Notes: a model not told the origin generated them from the sequence alone. A stretch of 64,000 nucleotides of DNA from Halothiobacillus sp. (GCA_020061705.1 JAGUXT010000058.1:1-64000), one strand, 5' to 3'; positions 10,818 to 20,670 are shown, counted from the first letter of the stretch. Made by a program: numbers and translations.

Positions 10818-13604
10818 ATGTCCCTTAACACCACCCAACACTATTTCACCAAACTCTACCTTGCTGTCTTCCTGCGTGCGCCTGATCTGGGCGGCCTGAA
10901 TTACTGGACTGATGAGGTTTTGGTGCATGGCAAGTCCTTGCCGAGTATCGGCGGCATAATTTTTAGCCTACCCGTTGTCACCAATACTTACCCAGCAAGC
11001 CTGTCTGATCTGGATTTTGTCGAGGCGATTTATCACAACGTATTCGGGCGTGATAGTGATGCACAGGGTCTGGCATATTGGGCGAGTGAAATCGCTACCC
11101 TGCGCAGTACCTACACCGCACAAGGTTCGGCCAATGCCGACTTCGAGGCACGCGCCCAGTTGGTCATGAACATGATGAATGCCGGTTTGGGTACGCCGGA
11201 TGGTACGGATGGTAAGGCCTATATCGAGAACCGTCTCGCTGTGGCTGAGTATGTCGCTGAACAACAACTCGAACTGGGTCGGGATATCTCGGCGGCGTTT
11301 CTGCTGGAAACGTTAAGTCATGTGAATGCCGATGATGCAAGTGTCTCAACTGGCAAGAACGCCATTACTAACCTGCTTGCAGATGAAACGGCACCAAACC
11401 TGTTAACTCTGGGTCTCACAACCTCCGTCCAGACAAGCGGTGTGCTCGCTATCGACATCCCTGGACACAGTTCGTTCTACGGTCCTGTGATTCAGGATGC
11501 CGAAGGCCATTTGCTTGTGTTTGGAATTAATAGCGAAACGCTCACTCGCCTTAACGCGGACGCTACGCTGGATACGAGTTTTGGTGGCGGAGATGGCGTG
11601 GTGAATGGCTTTGGTAGCCTGTTTCTCTTGCAATCTGATAACAAGCTGGTAGGGCACGTTGTTGGTTCTGATCTCTCGCGACTCAATCCCGATGGTACGC
11701 TAGATAACAGTTTTGGCAACGCTGGCCATGTCACGACACATTTTCCCGGAGAACACGGTCACGGGGCTCATGACTTGATTCAGCAGCAGGACGGCAAGCT
11801 GGTGACGGCTGGGTACGAATACAGTACTAGACAAGGCCCCTGGATTGGTGACCTCGGCCCCCAGATTATTAGCACCTATTATGGCTTCAGCTTGGTGCGC
11901 TACAACATGGATGGCTCACTGGATACCAGTTTTGGCGGCAATGGCAGGATCACGACAGACTTTGTGACAGGCTATGACAGCAAAAACAACGAGACAATGG
12001 ACTTGATTCAACAGGCGGATGGCAAGCTGGTGGTGGCTGGAACAAGTAACAAAGGCTTTGAACTGGCGCGCTACAACCCTGATGGCTCGCTCGATAGCGG
12101 GTTTGGCAGCAATGGTTTGGTGACCACCGACTTTGCGCAAAGGGATGACGGAAGTGAAAGCCTGTTCCAACTGGATGATGGCAAGCTGATGCTGGTGGGG
12201 CGTACCAATAACACGTCAAACTTCGTCATCGCGCGCTACAACCCCGATGGTTCGCTGGATAGCAGTTTTGCTAACCATGGATTGCTGACCACCGATTTTG
12301 CGGGCGGCGGAGGCAAATTTTTCCAACTAGCCGATGGCAAACTGCTGTTCACGGGGATAACCAATGAGCATGGACAATACGAGGGTGCCATGGTGCGCCA
12401 TAACGCCGATGGCTCGCTGGATATCAGCTTTGGCAACGGCGGTCGTGTCGATACCGGCTCAGGTATTGTTGGCAACCTACTCTCGCAGCCTGATGGCAGT
12501 CTGCTCGTTTCGGGCTACGACGGTTCTGCACTCGCTCGTCTTAACCCTGACGGCAGCTTGGATACCCACTTTGGCGGCGGCGATGGTAAGGCCAGTAATG
12601 AAGTTGCGCACGAATTTTGGCAACTTATTCAACAAAACGATGGCCAGCTGTTGCTAACGAGCTGGGTAGTCGCACCTGATTTTTACACTAATAACTTATT
12701 ACTCGCACGCTACAACCCGGACGGCACACCAGACACAGGTTTTGGCAGCGATCAATTGCTTGCTGCCCTTAGCCTGAGCAGTGATGAAGACGCTACGGCA
12801 GGTTTGTACGATGGCAGCAATACCCTGATCGACGCGGCCTTGGTTCTAAGCGCCAATACGGCCGCCACGCTTGAAGTCAGCGCCCAGGCCAGTGTGACTC
12901 AAACCAGCCTGCGCCTGACAGATGACGCTGGCAATAGCAGCAGTGGCCCAGCGGTGATCCTGGGGACCACGGAGAACGATATTCTGAGTCTAAGCAGCGC
13001 GGGCTACCTGTTTGGCTTTGACGGCGGCGACGATCTGATCGGCAGCAGTGGAGCGGATGTATTTATTGGCGGCAAGGGGGAAGATCGACTTTGGCTGGGC
13101 AGCGACAGCGCCGTGGATCAAGTGTTCTTTGGTGTCGAAGGCTTGAACTACCACGATTACCCCATGGACTATGACGTGATTTATGACATGGCTCTTGGCT
13201 CAGGCGGGGATGTGCTTGATTTGTCTAGCCTGAACCTTGGCGCGATGAGTCTGAATGCTACTATTTTCAATACCAATCCCAGCGTCTCCACCAACATTAG
13301 CGGACAAGTCGTTCGCCTGCTTGATCAAACAAGCTACTATCCAGACGGTTTCCTCCCAAGACCTTCAGACACTGAGTTAATGCAAGCGTTGAACGACGGC
13401 AGGTATGCCAACCTGGACATGGACGCCAACAGCTCTGCTTTGATTCTTGTCAATTGGGTTATAGACCAGCACGCCTATAACAACACGACATTCCTGTCTC
13501 GCGTGGAATCGAACGACACCGGCGAAATCGACTCGGTGGAGCTGATCGGCGTGATTCGAAACGTGGATGTCAATCTCTGGACGGCTGACAACTTCACGTT
13601 CTGA
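10818..13604 (+). CDS. DUF4214 / delta-60 repeat surface protein, putative type I substrate
   Basis: 928 residues. Residues 1-150 are DUF4214 (YFTKLYLAVFLRAPDLGGLNYW, AIYHNVFGRDSDAQGLAYW). Residues about 210-650 hold some eight diverged delta-60 repeats of the form LARYNPDGSLDTSFG, a beta-propeller repeat. The C-terminal part has a weak RTX-like stretch (GFDGGDDLIGSSGADVFIGG) followed by a conserved tail ending WTADNFTF. There is no N-terminal signal peptide; an acidic RTX-like tail with hydrophobic final residues is what type I exporters recognise. AGGAG lies seven bases before ATG. The protein is expected outside the cell. It is a tandem paralogue of the next gene and shares its first domain with the gene at 1-690. 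Binding partner unknown. Confidence 0.85.
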   Translation: MSLNTTQHYFTKLYLAVFLRAPDLGGLNYWTDEVLVHGKSLPSIGGIIFSLPVVTNTYPASLSDLDFVEAIYHNVFGRDSDAQGLAYWASEIATLRSTYTAQGSANADFEARAQLVMNMMNAGLGTPDGTDGKAYIENRLAVAEYVAEQQLELGRDISAAFLLETLSHVNADDASVSTGKNAITNLLADETAPNLLTLGLTTSVQTSGVLAIDIPGHSSFYGPVIQDAEGHLLVFGINSETLTRLNADATLDTSFGGGDGVVNGFGSLFLLQSDNKLVGHVVGSDLSRLNPDGTLDNSFGNAGHVTTHFPGEHGHGAHDLIQQQDGKLVTAGYEYSTRQGPWIGDLGPQIISTYYGFSLVRYNMDGSLDTSFGGNGRITTDFVTGYDSKNNETMDLIQQADGKLVVAGTSNKGFELARYNPDGSLDSGFGSNGLVTTDFAQRDDGSESLFQLDDGKLMLVGRTNNTSNFVIARYNPDGSLDSSFANHGLLTTDFAGGGGKFFQLADGKLLFTGITNEHGQYEGAMVRHNADGSLDISFGNGGRVDTGSGIVGNLLSQPDGSLLVSGYDGSALARLNPDGSLDTHFGGGDGKASNEVAHEFWQLIQQNDGQLLLTSWVVAPDFYTNNLLLARYNPDGTPDTGFGSDQLLAALSLSSDEDATAGLYDGSNTLIDAALVLSANTAATLEVSAQASVTQTSLRLTDDAGNSSSGPAVILGTTENDILSLSSAGYLFGFDGGDDLIGSSGADVFIGGKGEDRLWLGSDSAVDQVFFGVEGLNYHDYPMDYDVIYDMALGSGGDVLDLSSLNLGAMSLNATIFNTNPSVSTNISGQVVRLLDQTSYYPDGFLPRPSDTELMQALNDGRYANLDMDANSSALILVNWVIDQHAYNNTTFLSRVESNDTGEIDSVELIGVIRNVDVNLWTADNFTF

Positions 13605-13618
13605 CGCTCCTCCCTCGC

Positions 13619-13685
13619 GTAGGAGCGGGCTTGCCCGCGAAAGCTTTCCACACGTTGAGCCATTCGCGGCCAAGGCAGCTCCTAC
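13619..13685. repeat. REP-like inverted repeat pair (GTAGGAGCGGGCTTGCCCGCGAA type)
   Basis: GTAGGAGCGGGCTTGCCCGCGAA on the left and TTCGCGGCCAAGGCAGCTCCTAC on the right, 21 bases apart, directly after the DUF4214 gene. The left arm resembles the REP sequence common in Pseudomonas genomes. Further copies lie at 16511, 36431 and 38559. Confidence 0.85.
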
Positions 13686-13827
13686 GATCAAAGACGATAG
13701 CATTCAACCCTTTCACGGTGCCGCTGTTTATTTGTAGCCCCCCGGAAACGGGTCAAATTGCGTAGTAAACCACACACTCCAAGCACACCTTGCGCCTGCC
13801 CATCACTCTCGCCAGAGGAATATCCCA

Positions 13828-16506
13828 ATGCCGCTTACCAGCACCCAACACTATTTCACCAAGTTTTACCTTGCCGCCTTCCTGCGCGCGCCCGAGCTGG
13901 GTGGGCTGAATTACTGGGTCAACGAAGCCCAGTCCGGCAAAAGCCTGCACGAAGTCGGCGGCATTATTTTCAGTCTGCCGAGTGTGACCGACATTTACCC
14001 TGCCAACCTTTCCGACACGGATTTTGTTGAAGCGATTTACCACAATGTCTTCGGTCGCAGCAGCGATGCGGAGGGTATGAGCTATTGGACAGACGAAATC
14101 GCCAGCCTGCGCTCGAATTTTGCCGCGCAAGGCTCGACCAATGCCGCCTATGAAGCACGCGGCAAACTGCTCATGAACATGGTCGATGCCGGTCTTGCGA
14201 CGGCGGAAGGTACCGATGGCAAAGCCTATATCGAGAATCGACTGGATGTAGCCGAGTACGCGATTGAGCAACAACTGGATCAGGGTCGGGAGATTGCGGT
14301 CACGTTTTTGCAAGACACGCTTAGCCAGGTCAATGCCAATGACACAAGCGTGACCGTAGCTCAGGATGCCATTGCGCACCTGCTCGAAGATAAAACCGCT
14401 CCAAGCCTGTTGACTCTGGAGGCCACAACCTCCGCACATAGCGGCAAGCTCACCACCGACTTTGCGGGATATAGTGACCTTGGCGCCAGCCTGATCCAGC
14501 AGGCGGATGGCAAGCTGCTGCTGGCGGGGATTGCCATTGAGGGCGGCTACGACAACTTCGCCCTGGCGCGCTATAACGCCGATGGCACGCTGGACACCAC
14601 GTTTGGCGGCGGCGATGGCAAACTCACCACCGACTTTGTAGGATATGGTGACTATGGCGCCAGCCTGATACAGCAGGCCGATGGCAAGCTTCTCCTTGCG
14701 GGGTCTGCCTCTGAAGGCTTCTACCACAACTTCGCCCTGGCGCGCTATAACGCCGATGGCACGCTGGACGCCAACTTTGGCGAGGGAGATGGCATAGTCA
14801 CCACCGACTTTGTGGAAGACAGTTACTATGGCAACAACTATGGCAACAGCAATGACTTTGGCAGCAGCCTGATCCAGCAGGCCGATGGCAAGCTGCTCCT
14901 TGCGGGATCTGCCCGTGAAGACAACAACAACGAATTCGCCCTGGCGCGCTACAACCTCGATGGCACGTTGGACACCACGTTTGGCAGCGGCGATGGCAAA
15001 GTCACCACCGACTTTGTGGGAAGTTTTGACTCTGGCAGCAGCCTGATCCAGCAGGCCGATGGCAAGCTGCTGCTGGCGGGGTATGTCCGTGAAGAAGGTG
15101 GCTATGACAACTTCGCCCTGGCGCGCTACAACCTCGATGGTACGTTGGATACAAGCTTTGGCGGCGGCGATGGCAAACTCACCACCGACTTTGCAGGAAG
15201 TGATGACTCTGGCCGCAGCCTGATCCAGCAAGCCGATGGCAAGCTGCTGCTAGCGGGGAAAGTCTATCAGGGCGGTTACTCAAACTTCGCCCTGGCGCGC
15301 TATAACCTTGACGGCACGCTGGACACCAGCTTTGGCGGCGGCGATGGCAAACTCACCACCGACTTTGCAGGAAGTTATGACTATGGCGAGAGCCTGATCC
15401 AGCAGGCCGATGGCAAGCTGCTGCTTGCGGGGTCTGCCCGTGAGGGCAGCAACGACAACGAAAACTTCGCCCTGGCGCGCTACAACCTCGATGGCACGTT
15501 GGACACCACGTTTGGCGGCGGCGATGGCAAAGTCACCACTGACTTCGCGGGAAGTGCTGACTATGGCTACAGCCTGATCCAGCAGGTCGATGGCAAGCTG
15601 CTGCTAGCGGGGCGAGCCTATGATGGCGGCAACTCAAACTTCGCCCTGGCTCGCTACAATCTTGATGGCACACTGGATACCAGCTTTGGTGCCGAACGCC
15701 TGAGTGCGCTGAGCCTGAGCACCAGTGAAAACGCTACGGCAGGTTTGTACGATAGCAGCAACGCCCTGATTGGTTCGAGCCTGAGCCTGAGCGCCAATGT
15801 CGCCGCCACGCTAGAAGTCAGCGCCCAGGCCAGCGTGACCCAAACCAGCCTGCGCCTGACCGATGCAGCGGGTAATAGCAGCACGGGTGCGGCAGTGGCG
15901 TTGGGGACAGAACGAGGGGATACCTTCAACCTTAGCAGTCCAGGCTATCTGTTTGGCTTTGATGGCGATGACGCCCTGACCGGCAGCAGCGGGGCTGATG
16001 TGTATATTGGCGGCAGCGGAACCGACGCGCTTGATCTTGGCAGCGACAGCGCAGTGGATCGGGTGTTGTTTGATGTGAATGGATTGGGCTTTGACATCAT
16101 CACTGGTCTGGTGCAAGGCGCGGGCGGCGATGTGCTGGATGTGGCCGCACTGAATCTGGGCGGCCTGGCGCTCAGCGAAGTGTTTGACACCAACCCCGGC
16201 GCGGCCACCGACATCAGCGGCCAAGTGGTGCGTTTGTTGGACATCAGCGGTGGTGAGTACATTATTGATATTCACTACTCGGCTATAGCAATCAAAACCG
16301 CGCTGACCATCGGCGAATACGCCAATCTGGACATGCTGGCCAATCGTTCGGCACTGGTACTGACCGCTGAAAATAGCAACCCGGGCACGAACTACCTGTT
16401 CCGCGTGGATTCGACCGATACGGGTGCCATCGGCACGGTGGAGCTGATCGGCGTGATCAACAACGCGGATATCGACCACTGGACGGCTGACAACTTCGCA
16501 TTCTGA
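13828..16506 (+). CDS. DUF4214 / seven-repeat beta-propeller surface protein, putative type I substrate
   Basis: 892 residues. DUF4214 fills residues 1-150 and is very close to the gene upstream. Residues about 219-620 contain seven highly similar delta-60 repeats, each with SLIQQADGKLLLAG, LARYN-DGTLDT-FG and GDGK-TTDF, which suggests a seven-bladed propeller. Then come AASVTQTSLRLTDAAG-like and degenerate RTX segments (GFDGDDALTGSSGADVYIGG) and a tail ending WTADNFAF, nearly identical to the paralogue. No signal peptide. AGAGGAA lies before the ATG. The pair probably arose by tandem duplication; the repeats in this copy are much more uniform than in its neighbour, as expected after recent internal expansion or gene conversion. 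Extracellular location is inferred. Confidence 0.87.
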   Translation: MPLTSTQHYFTKFYLAAFLRAPELGGLNYWVNEAQSGKSLHEVGGIIFSLPSVTDIYPANLSDTDFVEAIYHNVFGRSSDAEGMSYWTDEIASLRSNFAAQGSTNAAYEARGKLLMNMVDAGLATAEGTDGKAYIENRLDVAEYAIEQQLDQGREIAVTFLQDTLSQVNANDTSVTVAQDAIAHLLEDKTAPSLLTLEATTSAHSGKLTTDFAGYSDLGASLIQQADGKLLLAGIAIEGGYDNFALARYNADGTLDTTFGGGDGKLTTDFVGYGDYGASLIQQADGKLLLAGSASEGFYHNFALARYNADGTLDANFGEGDGIVTTDFVEDSYYGNNYGNSNDFGSSLIQQADGKLLLAGSAREDNNNEFALARYNLDGTLDTTFGSGDGKVTTDFVGSFDSGSSLIQQADGKLLLAGYVREEGGYDNFALARYNLDGTLDTSFGGGDGKLTTDFAGSDDSGRSLIQQADGKLLLAGKVYQGGYSNFALARYNLDGTLDTSFGGGDGKLTTDFAGSYDYGESLIQQADGKLLLAGSAREGSNDNENFALARYNLDGTLDTTFGGGDGKVTTDFAGSADYGYSLIQQVDGKLLLAGRAYDGGNSNFALARYNLDGTLDTSFGAERLSALSLSTSENATAGLYDSSNALIGSSLSLSANVAATLEVSAQASVTQTSLRLTDAAGNSSTGAAVALGTERGDTFNLSSPGYLFGFDGDDALTGSSGADVYIGGSGTDALDLGSDSAVDRVLFDVNGLGFDIITGLVQGAGGDVLDVAALNLGGLALSEVFDTNPGAATDISGQVVRLLDISGGEYIIDIHYSAIAIKTALTIGEYANLDMLANRSALVLTAENSNPGTNYLFRVDSTDTGAIGTVELIGVINNADIDHWTADNFAF
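14484..15690 (+). repeat. Seven intragenic repeats of about 170-200 bases
   Basis: The motif AGCCTGATCCAGCAGGCCGA followed by TGGCAAGCTGCTGCT recurs seven times with only few changes, each followed by the LARYN-encoding block. Near identity at DNA level means the region could gain or lose blades by recombination. Confidence 0.9.
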
Positions 16507-16510
16507 GAGG

Positions 16511-16567
16511 CTGCCCGCGAAGGTTTTCCGCTCGCGTTGAGCTATTCGCGGCCAGGGCTGCTCCTAC
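16511..16567. repeat. Decayed REP-like repeat
   Basis: CTGCCCGCGAAGG on the left and TATTCGCGGCCAGGGCTGCTCCTAC on the right. It occupies the same place after its DUF4214 gene as the element at 13619, so it may have been carried along in the tandem duplication. The left GTAGGAGC end is lost. Confidence 0.7.
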
Positions 16568-16663
16568 GGCGATCTGGGTTTACACGTTTCTAATACGCCC
16601 GTCCATGCCCCTCTGCTGTTAGACTTGCGCGCATTTCATCCAGCCTGGGTCGGGTCACGTTCT

Positions 16664-17761
16664 ATGCTTTGGGTTTTATTCACCGCCACACTGGTTTCGC
16701 TGGCCGTGGCCACGCTGATTATCCGTCAGTCCTTTGCGCAGGATGTGGTGCACAGCGGGCCGCAACAGGTGCACAGGCATCGTGTGTCGCGCGTGGGCGG
16801 CATTGCGCTGGTGACGGGCTGGGTGGTTGGGCTGGGCGTGGCCATTTTCAGTAACGACCAGCCCTGGTTGAACGTGCTGCTGTGGTGGCTGTGCGTGTTG
16901 CCGGTGTTCGCTGTGGGCTTGCTGGAGGATATGACACACAAGATCAGTCCGCCTTGGCGTCTGCTGGCTGCCGGGGTGTCCGCCATGCTGGCCACCTGGC
17001 TGCTTGGCGCCATCTTGCCGAGGCTCGATCTTCCTCTGATCGATACGGCGCTGGCGAGCTGGCCGCTTTTGGCCTTGGCGCTGACCTGGTTTGCCATGGC
17101 TGGGGTGAGCCATGCGTTCAATATTATTGATGGCTACAACGGGCTGTCTGGCATGGTGGCTTTGCTGGTGCTGGGCGCATTGGGCTATGTGGCTTTCAAG
17201 GTGCATGACATTGAGCTGATGCTGGTGTGTTTGGCCTCTATCGGTGCGGCTCTCGGCTTTTTGGCGTGGAATTATCCGCGCGGCCTCATTTTTGCGGGCG
17301 ATGGTGGGGCGTATTTTCTGGGCTTTATCGTTGCGCTGATCGCCGTGCTGCTAGTGCAGCGTCACGCGGAGGTTTCCGCATGGTTCCCCTTGCTGCTGGT
17401 GATTTACCCCGTGTGGGAGACGGTTTTTTCGATCTACCGCCGCCGCGCCAGCGGGCGCGCGGCGGTGATGCCGGATGCCTTGCACCTGCATCAGATGATC
17501 TACCGCCGCTTGGTGCTGTGGATGGTCGGCAGCCGGGAGGCGCGGCATTTGATCGAGCGCAATGCCATGACTTCGCCGTATTTGTGGGGTGTGGCGGCAT
17601 TGTCCATTGTGCCTGCAGTGTTTTTTTGGCAGTCCACGCCAATTCTCATCAGCTTTTGTCTGCTGTTCGTGATGTTCTATCTGTGGCTGTATCGCCGCTT
17701 GGTGCGTTTTCGTGCCCCCAAGTGGCTGATTACGCGCAGTGATTCAACGAACCGAAACTAG
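16664..17761 (+). CDS. Polyprenyl-phosphate sugar-1-phosphate transferase, WecA/MraY family
   Basis: 365 residues from ATG 16664; the track's TTG at 16625 would add a non-membrane extension without a clear ribosome site. About ten hydrophobic segments run through the protein. Family motifs are VSRVGGIALV near the start, EDMTHKISPPWRLLAA, FNIIDGYNGLSG, FAGDGGAYFLGF and the HLHQMIYRR motif typical of the WecA/WbcO/WbpL branch. Such enzymes move a HexNAc-1-phosphate (or a related sugar) from a UDP-sugar to undecaprenyl phosphate and so start O-antigen or similar chains. In P. aeruginosa WbpL does this for A-band polysaccharide, which would suit the D-rhamnose genes upstream. The sugar used cannot be determined here. 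Confidence 0.88.
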   Translation: MLWVLFTATLVSLAVATLIIRQSFAQDVVHSGPQQVHRHRVSRVGGIALVTGWVVGLGVAIFSNDQPWLNVLLWWLCVLPVFAVGLLEDMTHKISPPWRLLAAGVSAMLATWLLGAILPRLDLPLIDTALASWPLLALALTWFAMAGVSHAFNIIDGYNGLSGMVALLVLGALGYVAFKVHDIELMLVCLASIGAALGFLAWNYPRGLIFAGDGGAYFLGFIVALIAVLLVQRHAEVSAWFPLLLVIYPVWETVFSIYRRRASGRAAVMPDALHLHQMIYRRLVLWMVGSREARHLIERNAMTSPYLWGVAALSIVPAVFFWQSTPILISFCLLFVMFYLWLYRRLVRFRAPKWLITRSDSTNRN

Positions 17762-17770
17762 AGTTGCAAA

Positions 17771-19282
17771 ATGCCGCCAAAAATTCCGAGCATTAAGCAT
17801 TCAAGTCTCATCAACTTGCTTGGGGCGGTGATTCCCCTGCTGGTCACCTTGCTGACCTTGCCGTTTTTCCTGCCCTTGGTAGGTGAATTCCGCTATGGCG
17901 CGCTGATGTTGCTTTGGGCTGTGTTGGGCTACATGGGGGTACTGGATCTTGGGCTGGGGCGCGCGGTCAGTCAGCGCATTGCCTTGCTGGATGCCCAACA
18001 GCATCCCCGCAGCGAGCGTGACCATGCGACAGCAAATGTTCTTTGGGGTGGCATGGTCTTAAGTCTGTTGATGGGCTTGCTGGGTGGTGCAGCCTTGGCT
18101 TGGCTGGCGCCGTGGGTGAGCAGCACCGTTTTCAATGCGCCGCCTGAGCTACAACTGGAGTTGAAGGATGCCTTGGCATGGATGGTTTTGGCGCTACCGC
18201 TTGCCACGCTAAGCTCGGTACTAACCGGTGCCTTGCAAGGGCGGCACGCTTTTGTGGCGCTGAATATTTCACAAGTCGTCGGTAGCGTGCTGGCGCTGGT
18301 TTTTCCTTTGCTGCTGGCGCTGGGCGGTATGCTGAGCCTTAGCCTTTTGTTTGCCGCCATGATTGTGGCTCGCGGGGTGCAGTTACTGCTGCTGTATCGC
18401 GCCTGCCGACAGCTGGTGAGCGCTGCGCCGCCGCGTTTGGGGTTGGCGCAGATCCCTAGCCTGCTGCGTTTTGGTGGCTGGGTCTCGGTCAGCAGTGTGC
18501 TGAACCCTATTTTGGAGCTTACCGATCGTTTTGTGATTGGTCATCGACTCGATATGGCCGCAGTCACTGCGTACACCGTGCCGTATAGCTTGGCAACGCG
18601 CCTTTCGCTTGTCCCTGGGAGTCTTTCGAGCGTGCTTTTTCCACGCTTTTCCAGCGTGAGTGGCTTTGAGGCGCAAGTCTTGATGCTGCGCGCACGTCTA
18701 GTACTGACGGCCATCATGACTGCACTGATTGTGCCTGGAATTCTGTTGGTGCCCGCATTTTTATCCCTTTGGCTCGGCAGCGATTTGGGCGAGCGTATGG
18801 CTCCGGTCGCGGTGATTCTGCTGGTCGGCATTTGGATGAATGCACTCGCTTTCTTGCCCTACAGCTATTTGCAGGCTCAAGGCCGCCCCGATCTTCCGGC
18901 CAAGCTGCACCTGCTTGAAGTTCTGCCTTACCTGGCTTTCCTGTGGTGGGCGATTGGCGTGTGGGGCATTCAAGGTGCCGCCTTGGCATGGACGCTGCGC
19001 GTCTCGGTGGATAGCGTATTGTTGTTTAGCGTCGCCCACCGACATGGAACACCATCCACGCAGCTGTCCTGGCAGTCTGGATTGGGCTTGGCAGCGGCGG
19101 CGGCGCTAATAATTAGTGCCGCGTTGACCATGCTAATTTTCGCGCATGAGCCCAGCTTGGCGTATGGCCTAGGTTTATCCATTCTCGCCTTATTGGCACT
19201 TTGGTTATGGAAAAACACCCCCCACGAGTTGCAAGATTTTGCACGCCTTCTGCTACGCAAACTCCGAGTTAGCGCATCATGA
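17771..19282 (+). CDS. Wzx-type polysaccharide flippase (MOP/PST family)
   Basis: 503 residues, almost entirely hydrophobic, with about 12-14 membrane segments. The start (SLINLLGAVIPLLVTLLTLPFFLPLVG) and YGALMLLWAVLGYMGVLDLGLGRAVSQRIA are the usual N-terminal pattern of Wzx-like flippases, in which lipid-linked repeat units are turned from the cytoplasmic to the periplasmic face. It starts nine bases after the WecA-like gene and overlaps the WcaJ-like gene by four bases (ATGA). A matching Wzy polymerase or ligase was not found in the window, so it may act with genes elsewhere or flip a short glycan. Confidence 0.87.
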   Translation: MPPKIPSIKHSSLINLLGAVIPLLVTLLTLPFFLPLVGEFRYGALMLLWAVLGYMGVLDLGLGRAVSQRIALLDAQQHPRSERDHATANVLWGGMVLSLLMGLLGGAALAWLAPWVSSTVFNAPPELQLELKDALAWMVLALPLATLSSVLTGALQGRHAFVALNISQVVGSVLALVFPLLLALGGMLSLSLLFAAMIVARGVQLLLLYRACRQLVSAAPPRLGLAQIPSLLRFGGWVSVSSVLNPILELTDRFVIGHRLDMAAVTAYTVPYSLATRLSLVPGSLSSVLFPRFSSVSGFEAQVLMLRARLVLTAIMTALIVPGILLVPAFLSLWLGSDLGERMAPVAVILLVGIWMNALAFLPYSYLQAQGRPDLPAKLHLLEVLPYLAFLWWAIGVWGIQGAALAWTLRVSVDSVLLFSVAHRHGTPSTQLSWQSGLGLAAAAALIISAALTMLIFAHEPSLAYGLGLSILALLALWLWKNTPHELQDFARLLLRKLRVSAS

Positions 19283-20664
19283 ATACTCCCCCCGACACAT
19301 TAAGCCTAAGCGCCCGTTTGTTGGACGCCATTGTCATTGGTCTGTGCGGTTTTTCGGCTTATGCCTGGCGTTTCGACTTCACCCTCCCCAGTTCTGATTA
19401 CCTGGGCTTAATCGTCATTGGCGTATTACTTTCCATGCTGTTTTTTCCGCTGTTCGGCGTATACCGTTCGTGGCGTGGCGGATTGCTGATCGACCTTGCG
19501 GGGCGGGTCACACTAGCTTGGGGCATGGTGTTTCTCACCCTTGCGCTCATGCTGTTCGCTTTCCAGCTTGGCATGGGCTACTCACGTATTTGGGTATTTT
19601 TATGGGGCGGCATGAGTGCAGGCGGGTTGGTCTTGCTGCGTGTCGTCACCTATGGCGTATTGCACCAGATGCGTCGGCGCGGGCTCAATCAAAAGCGTAT
19701 CGCCCTGATCGGCCAAGGTGCGGCGGCGAATGATATTGTACGCCGCGCCGAGGAGGCGCACTGGGCAGGCTATCGCATTGAAGCGCATTTTTTGGTGGAC
19801 GAATCGGCCAACGAATCTGAATGCAGTGGGGCGTTGCAACCATTGAGCCAGCTTGTCACCACCCTGCACCAGCGCGCCATTGACGAGGTGTGGATTGCCC
19901 TGCCACTACGCGATGAAGCACGTATTCAGCACATTCTCATGCTGCTGCGCCACGAACCGATCAGCGTGCGCTATGCCCCGGATATTTCCTCACTGCGTCT
20001 GCTCAATCACGACATCAGCACCATTCTCGGCCTGCCGATGCTGGATTTGCGCGCCACGCCGATGCAGGGCATCAACCTCTGGCTCAAGGCAATTGAAGAC
20101 ACACTTCTCGCCAGCCTCATCCTGCTTTTGGTCAGCCCTCTCATGCTGCTGATCGCAATCGGCATCAAGCTGACCAGTCCCGGCCCCGTGCTGTTCAAGC
20201 AGCAACGCCACGGCTGGGGCGGGCGTGAAATTGAGGTCTACAAATTCCGCACTATGCACCAGAACGACGAAGCCCCCAATCAGGTGCAGCAAGCAACCCG
20301 CAGTGACACACGCATTACCCCCTTCGGCGCATTCCTGCGTCGCACCAGCCTTGACGAATTACCCCAATTCATCAACGTGTTACAAGGGCGCATGTCGATC
20401 GTCGGCCCGCGCCCGCACGCACTGGCGCACAACGAACATTACAAAGAATTGATCGACAGCTACATGTTGCGCCACAAGGTCAAACCCGGCATCACAGGCT
20501 GGGCGCAGGTCAACGGCTATCGCGGTGAAACCGACACACTCGACAAAATGCAGAAACGCATTGAATATGATCTTTATTACATTGAGCACTGGTCGCTCGG
20601 CCTTGATCTGAAAATCATCGCCCTCACCCTTTTCAAGGGTTTTAGCCACCCCAACGCTTATTAG
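19279..20664 (+). CDS. Undecaprenyl-phosphate sugar phosphotransferase (WcaJ-type)
   Basis: 461 residues. Four or five membrane segments fill the first 130 residues, followed by a CoA-binding-like Rossmann region (KRIALIGQGAAANDIVRRAEE), another membrane segment near 275, then the catalytic bacterial sugar transferase domain: GPVLFKQQRHGWGGREIEVYKFRTMH, RRTSLDELPQFINVLQGRMSIVGPRPH and VKPGITGWAQVNGYRGETDT. WcaJ relatives put glucose-1-phosphate, or sometimes galactose-1-phosphate, on undecaprenyl phosphate to start exopolysaccharide repeat units. Translationally coupled to the flippase (ATGA) and six bases before rfbA. It is the second chain-initiating enzyme in 4 kb, of a family unrelated to the WecA-like one. 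Confidence 0.9.
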   Translation: MNTPPDTLSLSARLLDAIVIGLCGFSAYAWRFDFTLPSSDYLGLIVIGVLLSMLFFPLFGVYRSWRGGLLIDLAGRVTLAWGMVFLTLALMLFAFQLGMGYSRIWVFLWGGMSAGGLVLLRVVTYGVLHQMRRRGLNQKRIALIGQGAAANDIVRRAEEAHWAGYRIEAHFLVDESANESECSGALQPLSQLVTTLHQRAIDEVWIALPLRDEARIQHILMLLRHEPISVRYAPDISSLRLLNHDISTILGLPMLDLRATPMQGINLWLKAIEDTLLASLILLLVSPLMLLIAIGIKLTSPGPVLFKQQRHGWGGREIEVYKFRTMHQNDEAPNQVQQATRSDTRITPFGAFLRRTSLDELPQFINVLQGRMSIVGPRPHALAHNEHYKELIDSYMLRHKVKPGITGWAQVNGYRGETDTLDKMQKRIEYDLYYIEHWSLGLDLKIIALTLFKGFSHPNAY

Positions 20665-20670
20665 ACTTTC

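Noticed and set aside
14484-15690. Regularly spaced repeats suggesting a CRISPR array
   Set aside because: The repeats are long, in frame and encode delta-60 blades; there are no short repeats with unique spacers or cas genes.
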